Shown here in pieces: positions 1-7,154 of a DNA stretch of 12,687 nucleotides. The DNA is taken from positions 1 to 12,687 of the forward strand of contig CAMZAY010000009.1 of the NCBI GenBank assembly GCA_947304365.1. Reading direction: 5' to 3'. The notes beneath the pieces are model-generated. The model saw nothing but the letters and a program-made list of their open reading frames with translations. It had not been told where the DNA came from and did not search any database. The position numbers and the translations under genes were made by a program. The stretch comes from an uncultured Clostridia bacterium. GTDB lineage: Bacteria; Bacillota; Clostridia; Christensenellales; CAG-138. Every line of letters starts with the position of its first letter. Positions within the stretch are counted from its first letter, which is position 1.

Positions 1-23
1 TCCTGAATGATAAATTCGTTCAT
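1..23 (-). CDS. start of next cobalamin gene, possibly cbiD (partial)
   Basis: Seven full codons of a leftward gene are visible (MNEFIIQ, then D or E). Its ATG overlaps the TGA stop of cbiC in an ATGA arrangement, as at several other junctions of this operon, so a further co-translated gene is very likely. CbiD proteins often begin with a short sequence of this type before a conserved glycine-rich segment, and cbiD commonly neighbours cbiC. The identity is therefore a guess from context and a few residues. The rest lies outside the window. Confidence 0.45.
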
Positions 24-649
24 CTCGTTATCCGGTAAAGCATTGCGTTGACTATAGCCGCGGCGACGTTAGAGCCGCCCTTCCTGCCGCGCGCCACGAT
101 GTGCGGAACGGAGGATGCGATAATGAGCTCCTTCGATTCGACGACGTTCACGAAGCCGACGGGCACGCCGATAATGAGCTTGGGCGCGAGCCTGCCCGCC
201 TTAATAAGCTCGTCCAGCGTGATAAGCGCGGTCGGCGCGTTGCCGACGGCGAATATCAGCGGTTTTTCAAGCCCCGCCGCCTTTTCCATGGAGACTGCGG
301 CGCGTGTGACGCCGCGCGCCCTGGCTTCTTGGGCAACGTCTTCGTCGCTCATGAAGCAGTGCACCTCTCCGCCGAGCTTCGCAAGGGTCGTTTTGCTGAT
401 GCCCGACTTCGCCATCTGCGTGTCGGTAACTATATCGCAGCCGTTTTTCAGGGCCTCGATGCCAATACTGACCGCGTGCTCCGAGAACACGAGGTTTTTC
501 ACGTACTCGAAATCGGCGGTCGTGTGGATGACGCGCTTTATCACGAGCTCGTTTTCGGGATCGAGCGCGACGCCCTCGCTTTCCAATATGCCCGAAATTA
601 TCTCGAAGCTGCGTTTTTCTATTTCCATGGGTCTTACAATCTCAAACAC
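20..649 (-). CDS. cbiC: precorrin-8X / cobalt-precorrin-8 methylmutase CbiC
   Basis: The 209-residue protein moves the methyl group from C-11 to C-12 of cobalt-precorrin-8, giving cobyrinic acid, in the cytoplasm. The family core IKRVIHTTADF is present, with the catalytic His at residue 42, as are GNAPTAL and the C-terminal RKGGSNVAAAIVNA block. Length and ends match Salmonella CbiC. The start is GTG at 649: the N-terminus MFEIVRPMEIEKRSF aligns with the family start, and AAGGAG lies about 8 bases upstream. An internal ATG at 628 would cut the first strand. The start overlaps the cbiA stop by 8 bases, so translation is probably coupled. It belongs to the riboswitch-controlled leftward operon. 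Confidence 0.96.
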   Translation of the reverse strand: MFEIVRPMEIEKRSFEIISGILESEGVALDPENELVIKRVIHTTADFEYVKNLVFSEHAVSIGIEALKNGCDIVTDTQMAKSGISKTTLAKLGGEVHCFMSDEDVAQEARARGVTRAAVSMEKAAGLEKPLIFAVGNAPTALITLDELIKAGRLAPKLIIGVPVGFVNVVESKELIIASSVPHIVARGRKGGSNVAAAIVNAMLYRITR

Positions 650-2000
650 GGTGTTTCTCCTTCAGCATTGCTTCGTAAAAGCCCTTTGCAAAATCGGGGT
701 TCGCGTAAAAATGTATGTGCGGATAGCCCGCCCAGAGCGTTTCGGACGTGTGCACGCAGGGCCAGCTCCTGCCGTCGGGCTTTTGCGCGGTGAAGCCGCT
801 GCCGGGGTCCTCCGCGTCCCAATGATGGAACTCGTGCGCTCTGATCGCGCCGCCCTTTTTGCAGAGCATATTATCCTTTTCGGCGGTGAGTCGAACATAA
901 CCGAAGCGGGTCAGTCTGCCGTTGTCGAAGCTCCTTCCCTTTATGAAGCCGACCGTCGGGGATCCGCCGACGGACTCGGTAAGATACATGAACCCGCCGC
1001 ACTCCGCGACGCAGGGAAGCCCGTTCGACAAAGCCCGCCCTATGCTTTCGCGCATGGAGACGTTGGCGGAAAGCCGCTCAGCGTAAAGCTCCGGATAGCC
1101 GCCGCCGAGGTACAGCCCATGCACGTTTTCGGGAAGCCGCGCGTCCGCGATCGGGCTGAAGGGAACAAGCTCCGCGCCCATCTCGCGAAGGAGATCGAGG
1201 CTGTCCTCATAATAGAAGCAGAACGCCCTGTCGCGCGCGACGGCGATCCGCACGGGCTCGCGCTTTTCAAATGAGATCGGGGTGAAATCAAGCTCCGGCG
1301 CGGATGCGGCGAGCGCGATAACGCCCTCAAGATCTATGCTCCTCTCCGCCTGTTCGGCGAGGAGGCGCATCTTTGCCTTTATATCGGCGATCTCGTCCGC
1401 GGTGACGAGTCCCAGATGCCGGCTGCCTATCTCGCATTCCTTAATGTGCGGCATGAAGCCGAGGGGCTTTATGCCGAGGCGGGTCTCTATCTCCGGCGCG
1501 AGCGCGGAATACACCTTTTCGGTGCAGTTGTTGAGTATGACGCCTTTTATGAAGCTCTCGGGCATAAAGTCCGTAAAGCCCTTTATCTGCGCCAAAATCG
1601 AGAGTGACGCGCCCTTGGCGTTTACGGTGAGCACGACGGGCGTTTTCGTGATGCGGGCAAGGTCGTACGCGCTCGCCCTCACGGTCGTGAGACCGAGCCC
1701 GTCGTAATATCCCATAACGCCCTCTATTACGGTGAGCTCCCTTCCCCCGCCGTTTTTTGCGAGCAGGAAGCGGAGCGTGTTTTCATCGAAAAAGAAGGGA
1801 TCGAGGTTAACGGACGGCGCGCCGATGACGCTCCTGTGGAACATGGGGTCGATGTAATCGGGACCGCATTTCGCGCTCCCCGCATCAAGCCCCCGCTGCT
1901 TGAGCGCGGATAAAACGGCGCAGGTCACGGTAGTTTTGCCGCAGCCCGAGCCCGTGCCCGCGATCAGCACCCTGTTGATCTTTGCCTTTTGTTCACTCAT
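642..2000 (-). CDS. cbiA: cobyrinic acid a,c-diamide synthase CbiA
   Basis: This 452-residue protein amidates the a and c side chains of cobyrinic acid, using ATP and glutamine. The N-terminal synthetase domain carries the P-loop GTGSGCGKT (residues 15-23), followed by KCGPDYIDPMFH and VIEGVMGYYDG. A class I glutamine amidotransferase domain follows from about residue 250. It has the GLYLGGGYPE block, nucleophile Cys334 in AECGGFMYL, and the C-terminal PHIHFYAN segment with His428 and His430. Both domains are complete and the length is normal. CbiA is preferred to the aerobic homologue CobB because the neighbouring operon encodes CbiK of the anaerobic route. It overlaps the upstream phosphatase gene by 8 bases. 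The ribosome binding site is weak, which fits coupling. Confidence 0.95.
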   Translation of the reverse strand: MSEQKAKINRVLIAGTGSGCGKTTVTCAVLSALKQRGLDAGSAKCGPDYIDPMFHRSVIGAPSVNLDPFFFDENTLRFLLAKNGGGRELTVIEGVMGYYDGLGLTTVRASAYDLARITKTPVVLTVNAKGASLSILAQIKGFTDFMPESFIKGVILNNCTEKVYSALAPEIETRLGIKPLGFMPHIKECEIGSRHLGLVTADEIADIKAKMRLLAEQAERSIDLEGVIALAASAPELDFTPISFEKREPVRIAVARDRAFCFYYEDSLDLLREMGAELVPFSPIADARLPENVHGLYLGGGYPELYAERLSANVSMRESIGRALSNGLPCVAECGGFMYLTESVGGSPTVGFIKGRSFDNGRLTRFGYVRLTAEKDNMLCKKGGAIRAHEFHHWDAEDPGSGFTAQKPDGRSWPCVHTSETLWAGYPHIHFYANPDFAKGFYEAMLKEKHRV

Positions 2001-2577
2001 TTTCGTATTCCGGGATCCTGTGATACTCTATCGGTTCAGCGCCCTCGAACCTGACCGCATAGCCCGTGCCGGTGCCGGGAGTGAACGCGAACCTACCGTT
2101 GGGGTTGGGAAAGAGCTTTGCGAGCACTCCGCCTATCACGCCGCCGTGGGTGATCACGACCGCGTCCTCGCCCGCCTCGATTATGGGCTTAAGCGCCTCA
2201 AGCGCGCGGCGCGTCACCTGCTCGCCGCTTTCGCCTCCGGGACAGACGTTCTTTTCGTTATCGCCCGTGCACCATTCGATGAATTTGGGATCGTTCTTCA
2301 GCTCCTCGTACGAGCGCATCTCGAATTCGCCGAGGTTTATCTCCCTCATGCCGGGAAGCGCATCGTGCGGGGTATCGCCGTAGAGCGCGGCAAAGGACTG
2401 CTCCGCGCGCTTCATACCGCTGGTGTAAAGCTTTTTCACAGCGGGATAACCGCCTTTTCCGGCAAGCTCCCTAAGCTCCCTCTCACTCTCGGCGGTGATG
2501 GGCAGATCGGTCGCGCCGTAATAGAGCCCCTTTTCCGTGCCCTCGGTCGCGCCGTGACGGATCAAATAAAGTATCAT
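1993..2577 (-). CDS. cobC: CobC-like histidine phosphatase (alpha-ribazole phosphatase)
   Basis: A 194-residue member of the histidine phosphatase (phosphoglycerate mutase-like) superfamily. The phospho-acceptor motif LIRHGAT is at residues 5-11 (His8), followed by GLYYGATDLPIT, an Arg in SGMKRAEQS, INLGEFE, and the second His in ITHGGVIGG (His142). CobC removes the 5' phosphate from alpha-ribazole phosphate or from adenosylcobalamin 5'-phosphate in nucleotide-loop assembly. Sequence alone cannot separate it from other small phosphatases of this superfamily, so the substrate rests on its place among cobS, cobU and cobT. The start at 2577 has GAGGTG six bases upstream, and ATGA overlaps the stop of the preceding gene. 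Confidence 0.85.
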   Translation of the reverse strand: MILYLIRHGATEGTEKGLYYGATDLPITAESERELRELAGKGGYPAVKKLYTSGMKRAEQSFAALYGDTPHDALPGMREINLGEFEMRSYEELKNDPKFIEWCTGDNEKNVCPGGESGEQVTRRALEALKPIIEAGEDAVVITHGGVIGGVLAKLFPNPNGRFAFTPGTGTGYAVRFEGAEPIEYHRIPEYENE

Positions 2578-2948
2578 TTAAGCACCTCGCCGAGTCCCAG
2601 GAACACCCTCGTTACGGAGGAAGCCTCCGCCGCGAGCATTTTCAAAACCGCGCCGTGCGTTTCGCGCCAGAGCCTTTCGGCGGGGTCCGTCGGGACTATC
2701 CCGCAGCCTATCTCACGCGAAATAACAACGGCGTTTTTTATATGCGGCAAAAGGCTTTTAACTGTCTCGTCCGGGGAGAGACCCTCCGCCGCCGCGCTTT
2801 TCGTCAGCGCCTCAAGATGATAAAAACAGGCGCGCTCTTCTTCGGGGAAGCCCGCCGAAAGATCGAAAAGCGCCTCCTCCGAAAAGCCGTATTTCTTTAC
2901 CGCGTACGTCAGCTTTCCCTGATACGCGCCGCCGATTATCAGATCCAT
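2574..2948 (-). CDS. short CobU-like P-loop protein, putative adenosylcobinamide kinase
   Basis: The 124-residue protein has a P-loop at the N-terminus (GGAYQGKLT) and a late motif ISREIGCGIVP followed by a helix rich in Arg and Glu. These correspond to the ends of CobU (VSNEVGxGIVP). The middle segment that in CobU carries the guanylyl-accepting His (RIxRH) is missing, and the protein is about 50 residues shorter than a normal CobU. The start is put at 2948 because GAGGT lies five bases upstream and the P-loop then begins at once; an in-frame ATG at 2987 would add 13 residues inside cobS. It lies two bases after the cobS stop. A second, longer CobU is encoded on the other side of cobS, so this copy is probably specialised, perhaps for kinase activity only. 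That role is inference. Confidence 0.75.
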   Translation of the reverse strand: MDLIIGGAYQGKLTYAVKKYGFSEEALFDLSAGFPEEERACFYHLEALTKSAAAEGLSPDETVKSLLPHIKNAVVISREIGCGIVPTDPAERLWRETHGAVLKMLAAEASSVTRVFLGLGEVLK

Positions 2949-2950
2949 AA

Positions 2951-3694
2951 TTACCTCACAAAAACAAGTACGATAATACCGACGCACTCGCCCAGAGTGA
3001 GCGCGACGCCCGAGATATCGCCGTTCATGCCACCAAGCTGCCTCTTTCCGTAAAGGCAGAAGAGCCAGTAGCCTATGGCCGCCGCCGCGGGAGCGATGCC
3101 CGAAAGCCGCATGAACACGACGGGGAGCGCGATCGCCGCCGCAAGCATAACGCAGAGCGGTATTATGAGCCGTTTATCCCTCTTTCTCGAATACTGGCTC
3201 GTGCTCATGGGCTTTAGGCCAAGCACCGCGACGCCCGCGCATGCGCGGGTCGAAACCGGTATGAGCGCGAGGGGGATGAGCTTTTCCGCCGAGTACTCCC
3301 ACGACATAAGCACGGCAAACGATGCGAGCATCAAAAGCCCCAGCGAAATGACCGCGAACGAGCCCGTGTGCGGGTCCTTCAGTATCTTCTGCCGAGTTTC
3401 GAGATCGCGCCTCGAAAGCGCCGCGTCGCAGACGTCCATAAAGCCGTCGAGATGTATAAAGCCCGTCAGGAGCCACGGCACAGCGGCAAGGAGCGCCGCC
3501 GTGACCGCCGCGGGAAATACAAGCAGGCTCGTTAAATACGCCGCGAGCGCCCAAACGCCGCCGACGATAAGCCCCATCACGGGCAGGAAAACGAGCATTT
3601 TGTCGAGCGCCTTTTCGTCCCATTTTTTATACGGGCACGGCACGGCGAGGAACATCCCCCACGCCATGAAAAACGCGTGAAGCCATGCTTTCAT
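2951..3694 (-). CDS. cobS: adenosylcobinamide-GDP ribazoletransferase CobS (cobalamin synthase)
   Basis: A 247-residue integral membrane enzyme that joins adenosylcobinamide-GDP to alpha-ribazole or its phosphate, the last assembly step of the coenzyme. The polar signature HLDGFMDVCDA (residues 81-91), with its spaced Asp residues, is present. So are the following RRDLETRQKILKDPHTG region and the C-terminal LGGMNGDISG block, all typical of the family. Long hydrophobic stretches around residues 36-80, 112-155 and 175-210 fit several membrane helices. Length is standard. The start at 3694 has a near-perfect AAAGGAGGT eight bases upstream and overlaps the cobU stop as ATGA. It probably works at the membrane with CobU, CobT and CobC from the same transcript. 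Confidence 0.95.
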   Translation of the reverse strand: MKAWLHAFFMAWGMFLAVPCPYKKWDEKALDKMLVFLPVMGLIVGGVWALAAYLTSLLVFPAAVTAALLAAVPWLLTGFIHLDGFMDVCDAALSRRDLETRQKILKDPHTGSFAVISLGLLMLASFAVLMSWEYSAEKLIPLALIPVSTRACAGVAVLGLKPMSTSQYSRKRDKRLIIPLCVMLAAAIALPVVFMRLSGIAPAAAAIGYWLFCLYGKRQLGGMNGDISGVALTLGECVGIIVLVFVR

Positions 3695-4221
3695 TCGTGC
3701 AGACCTCCTTTGTAAAACTTGGGGATGCCGCAGGAGACCTCGGCGACGGTATCGAAATCCTCCGCAAGAGCGCGGAGTATCGCCGCGAGCCCCCTTCGGT
3801 AATCCTCGGTCATATCATCGTAAACCGCGCCGTCGCGGAAGACCTCGTCCGCGACGCAGACGAAATGGGCGCATTTTTCGCTCAGCGCGAGAAGCTCACG
3901 AAGCGCCCTTTCGGGAGCGGCGGGATCGAAGCAAGCCCCGAACATCTCGTTCGCAAGGAGCGCCGTCACGCTGTCAAAGAGCACGGCGGCGTTATCCGGC
4001 GGAAGCTCGCCCTCAAGCAGCTTTTTCCCGCGCTCGATAGTGACAAAGCCCATCCCGGCGCGGTCCGCGATATGCCTTTCGATGCGCTCGTCGTCCTCGC
4101 GGTCGGTCGGCTCCATGGTCGCCCAATAATATTTGGGTCCGCCGTCTGCGAGCTTTATTGTAATTTCCTGGGCGAGCGAAGATTTCCCGCTCTTCGATCC
4201 GCCAACAAGCAGTATCCTCAT
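3691..4221 (-). CDS. cobU: CobU, adenosylcobinamide kinase / adenosylcobinamide-phosphate guanylyltransferase
   Basis: The 176-residue protein matches the normal CobU length. It has the P-loop GGSKSGKSS (residues 7-15), the ATMEPTDREDDERIERH segment and the family's guanylyl-accepting His at position 50. CobU phosphorylates adenosylcobinamide and then transfers GMP to it. The late motif normally reading VSNEVGxGIVP is altered to VADEVFRDGAVYDD, while the short paralogue downstream keeps the canonical form. This copy may therefore be biased toward guanylylation, which is inference. The C-terminus VSCGIPKFYKG resembles the family ending V-x-x-G-(I/L)-P. ATG at 4221 overlaps the cobT stop as ATGA; the ribosome binding site is not strong, consistent with coupling. 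Confidence 0.9.
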   Translation of the reverse strand: MRILLVGGSKSGKSSLAQEITIKLADGGPKYYWATMEPTDREDDERIERHIADRAGMGFVTIERGKKLLEGELPPDNAAVLFDSVTALLANEMFGACFDPAAPERALRELLALSEKCAHFVCVADEVFRDGAVYDDMTEDYRRGLAAILRALAEDFDTVAEVSCGIPKFYKGGLHE

Positions 4222-5315
4222 GCCTTGTAATTAAAATCCTTTACTTCATCGAGGTTTTTGAGATAGTCGTCATCTATCGCGGCTTCGTCGAACGTCGCCA
4301 TGCCGTTCATGACGGCGCACGCCGCGCGCATCACCTGGAATGCGATCGGACAGCCGCTCCCCTCGCCGAGCCGCATATCGAGGAGCAGGAAGGGCTTTAA
4401 GCCGAGCTCCTTCGCCGCGAGCTTATACCCCGGCTCCTCCGAGGCGTGGGAGAGGAAAATAAAATCGCGCGCAGCCGGGCAGAGCCTTACCGCGCAAAGC
4501 GCGGCGACGACGGATATGAACCCGTCCGCTACGGCGGGCAGGCGGTGTTTCGCACAGCCCAGATATGCGCCGGTCATTGCGGCGATATCGAGCCCGCCTA
4601 CCTTCGATATGACGTCGACGGGATCGAGCGCGTCGGGAGCGTTTATGCGTATCGCCTCCCGAACGACGTTTATCTTGTGCTTCAGCGCCTCGTCGTTAAG
4701 GCCGCTGCCGCGTCCCGTGACAAGCTCCGCGTCCGCGCCGGTAAGCGCCGCGAGCACGGCGGCGGAGGTAGTGGTGTTGCCGATGCCCATCTCGCCGACG
4801 CCCATTGCGTCAAAGCCGTCGCGCCTCGCTTTTTCAGCCGCCTCGACGCCGACGGAGACCGCAAAGAGCGCTTCCTCCCGGGTCATGGCGGGACCGCGGA
4901 GTATGCTGTTCGTGCCGCGGCGGAGCTTTTTCGTTATGAGTTCGGGCCGTTCGGGAGCGTTAATGCCGACGTCGTAGACGCGGACTTCGTTCCCGAAGAA
5001 TCCTGCAAGCGCGCTCATGCCCGTCTTATGCCGCGTCATATTGACCGCCTGCTTGAGCGTGACGGACTGCGGCGTGACGGCGACGCCCTCGTTTACCACT
5101 CCGTTGTCCGCGGCGAATACCGCGACGAGGCATTTTTCGGGATCGTTCCTTACATCGCCCGTTATCCCGGCGAGGCGTATCGAAATATCCTCGAGCCCGC
5201 CGAGGCTTCTGGGCGGCTTTGCAAGCTCGCTCTGGCGCCTGACCGCTTCCGCGATCGCATCCGGATACGCCGGCATTACGCCGCTTATAATGGTTTTCAA
5301 TTCAGCGTCGGTCAT
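4218..5315 (-). CDS. cobT: nicotinate-nucleotide-dimethylbenzimidazole phosphoribosyltransferase CobT
   Basis: This 365-residue enzyme activates the lower-ligand base by moving ribose-phosphate from nicotinate mononucleotide onto it, giving alpha-ribazole phosphate. Diagnostic blocks run in order: LAKPPRSLGGLE (residues 31-42), FAADNGVVNEGVAVTPQSVT (67-86), GVGEMGIGNTTTSAA (172-186), GRGSGLND (201-208) and RLGEGSG with the catalytic Glu at residue 318. The protein is complete and of normal length. No gene for making the base is visible here, neither a bluB nor bza genes, so the base may come from elsewhere in the genome or from outside. The start overlaps the end of the TIM-barrel gene by 14 bases, with AAAGG about 8 bases upstream of the ATG. 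Confidence 0.96.
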   Translation of the reverse strand: MTDAELKTIISGVMPAYPDAIAEAVRRQSELAKPPRSLGGLEDISIRLAGITGDVRNDPEKCLVAVFAADNGVVNEGVAVTPQSVTLKQAVNMTRHKTGMSALAGFFGNEVRVYDVGINAPERPELITKKLRRGTNSILRGPAMTREEALFAVSVGVEAAEKARRDGFDAMGVGEMGIGNTTTSAAVLAALTGADAELVTGRGSGLNDEALKHKINVVREAIRINAPDALDPVDVISKVGGLDIAAMTGAYLGCAKHRLPAVADGFISVVAALCAVRLCPAARDFIFLSHASEEPGYKLAAKELGLKPFLLLDMRLGEGSGCPIAFQVMRAACAVMNGMATFDEAAIDDDYLKNLDEVKDFNYKA

Positions 5316-6063
5316 TCAAAAAGCCTTTCCCGATAAGCCATTTTACGGAATCGATCGAGTCCATGTTCTCTATCGTGAAGGTCGCTTCGGGCGATAGGCG
5401 CAGGACTTCGTTAATTATTCTTTCACAATCGATATCGCCTTCGCCAAGGGGAAGGTGAAGATCGTTTTCACCGTGATTGTTATGAAGATGAACGTGCTTG
5501 AGATGCTTTGCCTCCGGCGCGATCCAACCGAAGGGAGGCGTTTCGGAGATATCGCAGTTCGCATGCCCGATATCGAGGCACAGCCCCAGGCGGGGATCGC
5601 CTACCCCCTCCGCTATCTCGACGAGCATTTCGGGACCCGGCTCCATCACGTTTTCAAGGGCGATAACGAGATCGTCGGGCGCTTCCTTCAAAAACTCCTT
5701 CCAGAAGCGGACGCTCTCCGAAACGTAATGCTCCGGAAAATAGACGTGCGGGATGTACCCGCCGTGGACGACCATGCGCTTAATGCCGAGGCGCGAAGCG
5801 AGCGCGGCGGACGCCTTATACCTTTCCTTTGTAAGCGCGCGCACCTTCGGATCTATTGCGCAGGGCGCTATCTCCGCAAACGGCGCGTGAAACCAAAGGT
5901 TCTCCGTTCCGCGCGTTTTTTCCATTGCGGCGGCGAGGTTTTCTTCAAGCCCGACGTCCATGCGCTGCGCCCAGCAGAAATCCGCAATCTCTATCCCGAG
6001 ACCGTATTCGCGGGCGATACCCGCGGCGTTTTCATCTATTGTGGAAATGTGAAATCGGTTCAT
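5302..6063 (-). CDS. TIM-barrel protein of the xylose isomerase / AP endonuclease 2 superfamily
   Basis: A 253-residue protein with the metal-ligand pattern of the sugar phosphate isomerase/epimerase superfamily: FHAPF, VVHGGYIPH, ALENV, LDIGHAN, HVHLHNNHGENDLHLPLGEGDID and TIEN supply His, Glu and Asp ligands along the barrel strands. All expected ligands are present, so it is probably an active divalent-metal enzyme acting on a phosphorylated or polyol substrate. None of the classical B12 enzymes has this fold in this role, and its substrate is unknown. Its position between the importer ATPase and cobT, with stop and start sharing one base upstream (TAATG) and a 14-base overlap downstream, ties it to cobalamin metabolism. 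Handling a ribose or ribazole derivative is possible, but this is inference. Confidence 0.8.
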   Translation of the reverse strand: MNRFHISTIDENAAGIAREYGLGIEIADFCWAQRMDVGLEENLAAAMEKTRGTENLWFHAPFAEIAPCAIDPKVRALTKERYKASAALASRLGIKRMVVHGGYIPHVYFPEHYVSESVRFWKEFLKEAPDDLVIALENVMEPGPEMLVEIAEGVGDPRLGLCLDIGHANCDISETPPFGWIAPEAKHLKHVHLHNNHGENDLHLPLGEGDIDCERIINEVLRLSPEATFTIENMDSIDSVKWLIGKGFLNDRR

Positions 6064-7154
6064 TATTCAAGCATTCCTCTTTCCTTTGCCAGCGCGATGA
6101 GCCGTCCGTTCGCCTCGTTCAGCGTGCCAACGGGCGCGCCGGCGTCGACGGCTTTTTCACAGGATAGCATCAGTTTTTTCGCCCTTTCGAAGAGCTCCTC
6201 CGCGATCGGCTCGAACGCGGGCGCCGTGACGCATTCCACGGCAAGGCTTTTCGCCGCGCGCGCGTCGATATCGTTCTCAAATATTATCCCGGCGGCAAAC
6301 GGCACGCGCTCCCTTTGGAGCCTTCTGAACACGGGTATGCCGAAGCCCGCGCCTGCGATCACGAATACCCCGGGCGCGCCCTCGGGTTTTTCGAGCTCAA
6401 CGCTGCCGAGAACGGGATCGTAAGAGCCCTTTTCTAGATCGTAAAGCTCCTCGACGGGCACGGACCTCATCACCTCGTCCGGCGTGCCGAACGCGGCGAC
6501 GGTCTCGCCCTTCACGCAGAGGAGCAGGTCGCTTGCCTTCGCCGCAAGGTCTATCTCGTGCAGGCTCATTATAACGGTTACGCCGCGCTCGCGGGAAAGG
6601 CGGCGCAGTACCGAAAGAAGCTCCGTTTTGTACTTTATATCGAGGAACGCGGTCGGCTCGTCCAATATGAGAAGCTCCGGCTGCTGCGCGAGCGCGCGCG
6701 CCAATACGACGCGTTGCTTCTGCCCGTCGGAGAGCGTCATGAAATCGCGCTCGGAAAGGTCCTTTACGCTGACGAGTTCGAGCGCGTCGTCGACTATCCG
6801 CCTGTCCTCTAAAGTCAATTTGCCGACGGCGTTGGTGTAGGGATAGCGCCCGAGGGAGACTATCTCGCGCACGGTATAAAGCTCCGGACGGATGCGGTCG
6901 GTCAGCACGACCGCCTGCTTTTTCGCAAGCTCCTTAAAAGACATGGAGCGTATCTCGCTCCCGTCCACGGTTATGGCGCCGCGGATCGACGCAAGCTGAC
7001 GGGCGACGGTCTTCAATATGGTGGATTTGCCGGAGCCGTTCGGTCCGATGAACGTGAGTATGCCGCCGCGCGAAAGGGCGATATCGATATCCCGTATCAG
7101 CGTTTTGCCGTTGTAGCCGACGGCAAGCCCGCTCGTTTTGAAAAACTCCGTCAT
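6063..7154 (-). CDS. corrinoid/iron-chelate ABC transporter ATPase (BtuD/FecE-like) with extra C-terminal domain
   Basis: The 363-residue cytoplasmic ATPase has Walker A GPNGSGKS (residues 37-44), a signature motif LSDGQ (141-145, with Asp in place of the usual Gly), Walker B LLILDEP (161-167) and the switch His199 in SLHEID. These make a complete Fe/B12-type importer ATPase of about 250 residues. An extra domain of about 110 residues follows, opening with the glycine-rich FVIAGAGFGIP. C-terminal additions of this type recur in corrinoid ATPases of some Firmicutes and archaea and have no established function, as far as I recall. The start is set at 7154: GAAGGAGG lies about 9 bases upstream and ATGA overlaps the permease stop. 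The open frame continues upstream, but that stretch lacks protein-like composition. Confidence 0.92.
   Translation of the reverse strand: MTEFFKTSGLAVGYNGKTLIRDIDIALSRGGILTFIGPNGSGKSTILKTVARQLASIRGAITVDGSEIRSMSFKELAKKQAVVLTDRIRPELYTVREIVSLGRYPYTNAVGKLTLEDRRIVDDALELVSVKDLSERDFMTLSDGQKQRVVLARALAQQPELLILDEPTAFLDIKYKTELLSVLRRLSRERGVTVIMSLHEIDLAAKASDLLLCVKGETVAAFGTPDEVMRSVPVEELYDLEKGSYDPVLGSVELEKPEGAPGVFVIAGAGFGIPVFRRLQRERVPFAAGIIFENDIDARAAKSLAVECVTAPAFEPIAEELFERAKKLMLSCEKAVDAGAPVGTLNEANGRLIALAKERGMLE

Noticed and set aside
48..1274. Long plus-strand open frame across the cbiC/cbiA region
   Set aside because: It is antisense to two well-recognised enzymes, has no ribosome binding site or recognisable domain, and its existence follows from the high GC content.
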